NCBI RefSeq assembly: GCF_002355595.1
Contig: NZ_AP017422.1
Location: 2,790,001-2,854,000 of the forward strand
Length of the DNA stretch: 64,000 nucleotides
Direction of reading: 5' to 3'
DNA from: Filimonas lacunae
GTDB lineage: Bacteria; Bacteroidota; Bacteroidia; Chitinophagales; Chitinophagaceae
Position numbers and translations under genes: made by a program. Each line of letters begins with the position of its first letter. Position 1 is the stretch's first letter. The notes under the pieces were generated by a model. The model saw only the letters and a program-made list of their open reading frames with translations, ran no database searches and was not told where the DNA came from. Shown in pieces: positions 60,493 to 64,000 of the stretch.

Positions 60493-63144
60493 ATGAAAAA
60501 ATATTTGCTGCTTATACATATATTTTTTCTTTCAACCGTTGCGTTCACCCAGGAAAATAACCAGCTGAAAGAACCTATAACACCTGCACTGCATCACAGG
60601 CTTTCGCCTGCTATTACAAAATCGCTGAAAGATAGTGCTGTGGCAGAGCGTCGTATTTATACTATCACGGTATCTGATACCGCTGCATTTGAACTTTTTT
60701 TACACGAAAACAGGAACACCATACAGGTGAAAGGGTACTGGAAAGAAACGAGCCTGTATTTAATAGCTACCAGCACACGCATTTTTTACAAACATATTAT
60801 GCCTTTACCTTACCTGGTATTTGCAGATGCACGCACCACGCGGCCACATACAGAACTGGCTATAAGTGATTTTAATCATACCTATAATACGATCAATACC
60901 ACGCATGCCATGTTTCCATCCGTTACCGGAGAAGGGATCACCGTGTCTGTTAAAGAGAACTTGTTTGATACTACTGATATTGATATCCGCCATCGTATAA
61001 AGCCTACTGCAATAGCTAGTAACACTACCGCCACACATGCCAGCACTATGGCTACTTTAATAGGTGGTGCAGGTAATACCTACTATACCGGAAGGGGTGT
61101 TGCTAAAGCGGTAACCTTATCTTCCTCCAGTTTTGATGTGCTGCTGCCCGATACCAATGCATATAGCTTATATGGTATCAGCGTACAAAATCATTCTTAT
61201 GGTGTGGATATTGAAAATTATTATGGCAGTGATGCGGCTGCTTATGATGCCAGCATGATAAAAGATACAGCGCTGGTGCATGTGTTTTCTACGGGCAACA
61301 TAGGAACGGATAAAGCGGTGGGGGGCAGGTATGATGGCATACCCGGCTATTCTAACCTCACCGGCAGTTTTAAAATGGCTAAGAACATTATTACAGTGGG
61401 GGCTATCGATTCATTGTATAATGTTTCGGCATTGAGTTCGCGCGGGCCGGCTTATGATGGACGTGTAAAGCCCGAACTGGTGGCTTATGGCCAGAATGGA
61501 AGTTCGGAAGCAGCAGCCCTGGTAAGTGGTGCGGCTGTGTTGTTGCAGCATGCTTACCGGCAGCAGCATAGCAATGCTTTACCTGCCAGTGCTTTGGTGA
61601 AGGCTATGCTGGTAAACAGTGCCAGTGATGTGTTGCAGAAAGGGCCTGACTTTACTTCGGGTTATGGTGTGGCCAATGTATATAAGGCTATGCAAGCCCT
61701 GGTGAATGGTCAATGGATGCAAGGCAGTATACAGCAGGGGCAAACCGTAACCCTGCCACTTACTATACCCGGCAATAGCAGTAGTGCCAAAATTACCCTG
61801 GTATGGAATGATGTTGCTGCAACACCTAATGCGGCAACTGCACTGGTAAATGATGTAGACTTAGAATTGTATCAACCGGCAACCAACACCGTTTGGCAGC
61901 CCTGGGTGTTGAACACGGCGGCTTCTATTGATTCATTACAATTGCCCGCTGTGAGGGGCAGGGATAGCATCAATACGCTGGAACAGGTTACGCTGGATAA
62001 CCCGCCAGCCGGTAGCTGGCAAATACGTGTAAAAGGCCGTACGGTAAAAGGTATACAGCCTTTTTATATCGCTTACCAATTTGACACGGCAGAGACATTT
62101 ACCTGGCTGGCTCCCAGGCATACAGATAACTGCATACCTGCCAGCACCAATATATTAAAATGGGAATATCATGGCGCACAAACCACCGGGCAACTGGATA
62201 TCAGCTACGATAAAGGTGTGCACTGGCAGGTGCTGGAAGCACAGGTGCCGTTACAGGCACCTTACTATAAATGGTATGCTCCGGATACTTTTACAACGGC
62301 ACTGGCCCGGTTAACGATTGCAGGTACCCGGTATCTTTCCGATACGTTCTCCATTTCCTATCAACAATATCCGGCCGTAGGTTTTAACTGCACAGATTCA
62401 CTTATGTTGTACTGGCCTTCTTTGCCTGGTGCAGTAAGTTATCAACTTTACCAGTTAAAGGATAAATACCTGGAGCTGTTACAGGGGCATATCACAGATA
62501 CCAGCCTGGTAGTATATCTTCCCGATGCTGCTTATGCCTATTACGCGGTAGCCCCGGTAAATGGGGACGGGCAACCAGGGGGCATTAGTTACTCTATTAA
62601 TTACCAGCAGCAGGGGGTGGCCTGTTATTTTTATGGCTTACTGGCCGATTACCAGGGCGATAATACAGGCCTTATCACTGCACAATTAGGCAGCTTATAT
62701 AATGTAAAAGCAATTAGTATAGAAAAGCAGGTGGGAAACGGCTGGAAGGTATTAAAGAGTTATACCGTTAGCGATGATAAAATATATACCATAACGGACA
62801 GTAGCCTGGTAAGTGGCCCTAATAATTACCGAGCTACACTTACCACCACATCTGGTAGCTATATTACCAGTGAGGTGGCCAGTTTGTATTATTGGAAGGA
62901 GGACGAATACATTGTGTATCCTAACCCGGTTCGCACCGGCCAATTATTACAATTACTGTCGCAGGACCCTTTTAATAAAGTAGCAAGTCTCTATAGCATC
63001 AATGGCGCAAAAGTGTGGCAGCAAACAATTGCCAATACGCTGGAACAGCTTCCGGTGGCACATTTGCCTGCGGGCGTGTATGTGCTGGTTATTTACAACA
63101 GCGAGGGCAAAATGCTTACCACCAAAAAGATCGTTATTCAATAA
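60493..63144 (+). CDS. Subtilisin-like serine protease (S8) with T9SS type A sorting domain
   Basis: 883 residues. Signal peptide to about residue 19. Peptidase domain about 140-410: His182 in ATHASTMATLIGG, oxyanion Asn269 in STGNIG, and Ser338 in GQNGSSEAAALVSGAAVLL. The catalytic Asp position reads VSVKENLFDTTD, with Glu155 where Asp is usual; Asp159 or Asp162 could substitute. A C-terminal beta domain follows, then a type IX sorting tail (YPNPVRTGQLLQL...LPAGVYVLVIY...KKIVIQ). Exported to the surface or outside. Substrate unknown. Confidence 0.9.
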   Translation: MKKYLLLIHIFFLSTVAFTQENNQLKEPITPALHHRLSPAITKSLKDSAVAERRIYTITVSDTAAFELFLHENRNTIQVKGYWKETSLYLIATSTRIFYKHIMPLPYLVFADARTTRPHTELAISDFNHTYNTINTTHAMFPSVTGEGITVSVKENLFDTTDIDIRHRIKPTAIASNTTATHASTMATLIGGAGNTYYTGRGVAKAVTLSSSSFDVLLPDTNAYSLYGISVQNHSYGVDIENYYGSDAAAYDASMIKDTALVHVFSTGNIGTDKAVGGRYDGIPGYSNLTGSFKMAKNIITVGAIDSLYNVSALSSRGPAYDGRVKPELVAYGQNGSSEAAALVSGAAVLLQHAYRQQHSNALPASALVKAMLVNSASDVLQKGPDFTSGYGVANVYKAMQALVNGQWMQGSIQQGQTVTLPLTIPGNSSSAKITLVWNDVAATPNAATALVNDVDLELYQPATNTVWQPWVLNTAASIDSLQLPAVRGRDSINTLEQVTLDNPPAGSWQIRVKGRTVKGIQPFYIAYQFDTAETFTWLAPRHTDNCIPASTNILKWEYHGAQTTGQLDISYDKGVHWQVLEAQVPLQAPYYKWYAPDTFTTALARLTIAGTRYLSDTFSISYQQYPAVGFNCTDSLMLYWPSLPGAVSYQLYQLKDKYLELLQGHITDTSLVVYLPDAAYAYYAVAPVNGDGQPGGISYSINYQQQGVACYFYGLLADYQGDNTGLITAQLGSLYNVKAISIEKQVGNGWKVLKSYTVSDDKIYTITDSSLVSGPNNYRATLTTTSGSYITSEVASLYYWKEDEYIVYPNPVRTGQLLQLLSQDPFNKVASLYSINGAKVWQQTIANTLEQLPVAHLPAGVYVLVIYNSEGKMLTTKKIVIQ

Positions 63145-63170
63145 TAAAGGGGGAAGGGGATACCACTGCG

Positions 63171-64000
63171 CTAAAAAGGTATCCCAAGGTTTACGTACGG
63201 TATTACTTTTTTCGACTGTTCTGAATACATAGCACTTATTTCCAGTGGCCCTAACAGGAAGTTATAGCCGAAAGTAAGGGCATACCCACTTAAATAGCTG
63301 GCTTTTCCTATGCGGGAGTTGGAGGTGATAACATCGCGATAAAGCAGGTTGGCCCTGCCGGTAATAAAGATATTGGTGTACATCTGGTAGCGTAGTGCCA
63401 GTTGAAAATTGGCCACACTGCTGCTGTAGGTGGTGCCTTCATTTAAGCCGGCGAATAATATCTGGTTTCGGAATTCGGTGCTAAGGCCGCCTACATAATA
63501 AGCATTTAACGGGCCTTGTTTATCGTTAAAGTTTACACCGGCCTGCAGATACTCAATAAGGGTAACGCGTTTGGTAACCGGTACATAATGTACAAAGGTA
63601 AATGTAGCGCGGGTAAACGCGCCATAATTAAAACCCAGGGAGTCTGCTGTTACGGCTTTACCGGTGCGATAAAAGTCAACCTCTGGCGATGTACCATACA
63701 CTCCACCTACTTCCAGGTTAATTTTTACGCCTTTATGCGGGTATACACCGTTGCTTAAGGAGTTGTATTTATAGAAGGCATAGGTATTGTGTTGCTGGTT
63801 GCTGCCTTTTACTTCCAGGTTATTGGTAGATATGCCCGGTGTGTAATGGAAGGCTTCAAAACGATGTCCTACACCCAGCGACATGTTACGGGTAAAAGAA
63901 GCAGAGAAATTGGCCTCTGCCTTAAAGTACAATTGCTGGTATACACCATCTCTTTCGCTGGTGTTATTGTAGGTATTAAAACCTACCTGTTCCAGTTGCA
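63171..64000 (-). CDS. Outer-membrane beta-barrel protein, C-terminal part (patatin/BamA-like; cut by window edge)
   Basis: Partial: 276 codons are visible and the frame continues open past the window end (GVYQQLYFKAEANFSASF upstream of the first Met). Amphipathic strands and a terminal aromatic (VNLGIPF) mark an outer-membrane barrel. The pattern (LGVGHRFEAFHYTPG, YAFYKYNSLSNGVYPHKG, LSGYALTFGYNFLLGPLEISAMYS) resembles the barrel end of Bacteroidota patatin-like phospholipases or surface-antigen proteins. The N-terminal domain that would decide lies outside. Confidence 0.7.
   Translation of the reverse strand, partial: QLEQVGFNTYNNTSERDGVYQQLYFKAEANFSASFTRNMSLGVGHRFEAFHYTPGISTNNLEVKGSNQQHNTYAFYKYNSLSNGVYPHKGVKINLEVGGVYGTSPEVDFYRTGKAVTADSLGFNYGAFTRATFTFVHYVPVTKRVTLIEYLQAGVNFNDKQGPLNAYYVGGLSTEFRNQILFAGLNEGTTYSSSVANFQLALRYQMYTNIFITGRANLLYRDVITSNSRIGKASYLSGYALTFGYNFLLGPLEISAMYSEQSKKVIPYVNLGIPF

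Noticed and set aside
1-64000. tRNA, rRNA, riboswitches, prophage or conjugative genes
   Set aside because: Scanning by eye gave no cloverleaf, rRNA-like stretch, known riboswitch core or phage/conjugation protein; a covariance-model search would be needed to exclude small RNAs.

Overview
The window reads as chromosome of a Bacteroidota bacterium, most likely of the family Chitinophagaceae (inferred). The evidence is TonB-dependent receptors with carboxypeptidase-like N-terminal domains, a FecI/FecR-type sigma/anti-sigma pair with a DUF4974-like tail, type IX secretion (T9SS) C-terminal sorting domains of both types (about 11.75-12.0 kb and 62.9-63.1 kb), DUF4199, HEIGH metallopeptidase and DUF4876 proteins, and mostly weak Shine-Dalgarno signals. 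I saw no rRNA, tRNA, CRISPR array or transposase gene.

Layout. 0-0.9 kb: 5' part of a TonB receptor gene on the minus strand. 1.1-8.1 kb: a tightly packed minus-strand operon (pseudo-dihydroorotase, DUF4199 membrane protein, GT2 and GT4 glycosyltransferases, three GDP-heptose enzymes, a secreted unknown), closed by a terminator at 1075-1110. 8.2-9.7 kb: MBL hydrolase and methyltransferase. 9.8-14.4 kb: secreted NHL-repeat T9SS protein, dicarboxylate-type symporter, two GNAT acetyltransferases. 14.5-23.4 kb: ECF sigma, FecR, STN-TonB receptor, DUF4876 lipoprotein, beta-barrel protein and di-heme peroxidase, probably a regulated metal or ligand uptake system. 23.5-28.8 kb: histidine kinase, then a MarR regulator with hutH and hutU (histidine degradation). 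28.9-32.8 kb: small secreted protein, then an unusual signalling operon of a cyclic-nucleotide-domain histidine kinase, a receiver/glutaredoxin-like/thioredoxin-reductase-like fusion, and a UBP zinc finger.

33-49 kb looks like a plastic accessory region: many single enzymes paired with their own regulators (AraC, MocR, Crp), three decayed gene remnants (PQQ sugar dehydrogenase tail, coiled-coil protein tail, glycosidase tail) and an 11-bp phased repeat. 48.5-52.4 kb: Hsp20 and a NEW3/ABC exporter module. 52.5-56.4 kb: SDRs, a VOC protein, AraC and HxlR regulators, the latter with a clear four-half-site operator. 56.4-56.8 kb: the most peculiar structure in the window, sixteen indel-free 21-bp near-palindromic units bounded by perfect 24-bp inverted repeats, with heptad-coding potential on both strands. 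56.9-64 kb: a secreted Nudix-like protein without catalytic residues, a TPR protein, a DEAD-box helicase, a HEIGH metallopeptidase lipoprotein, a T9SS subtilase, and the barrel end of an outer-membrane protein.

All functional calls come from reading motifs and family resemblance; no database search was run.
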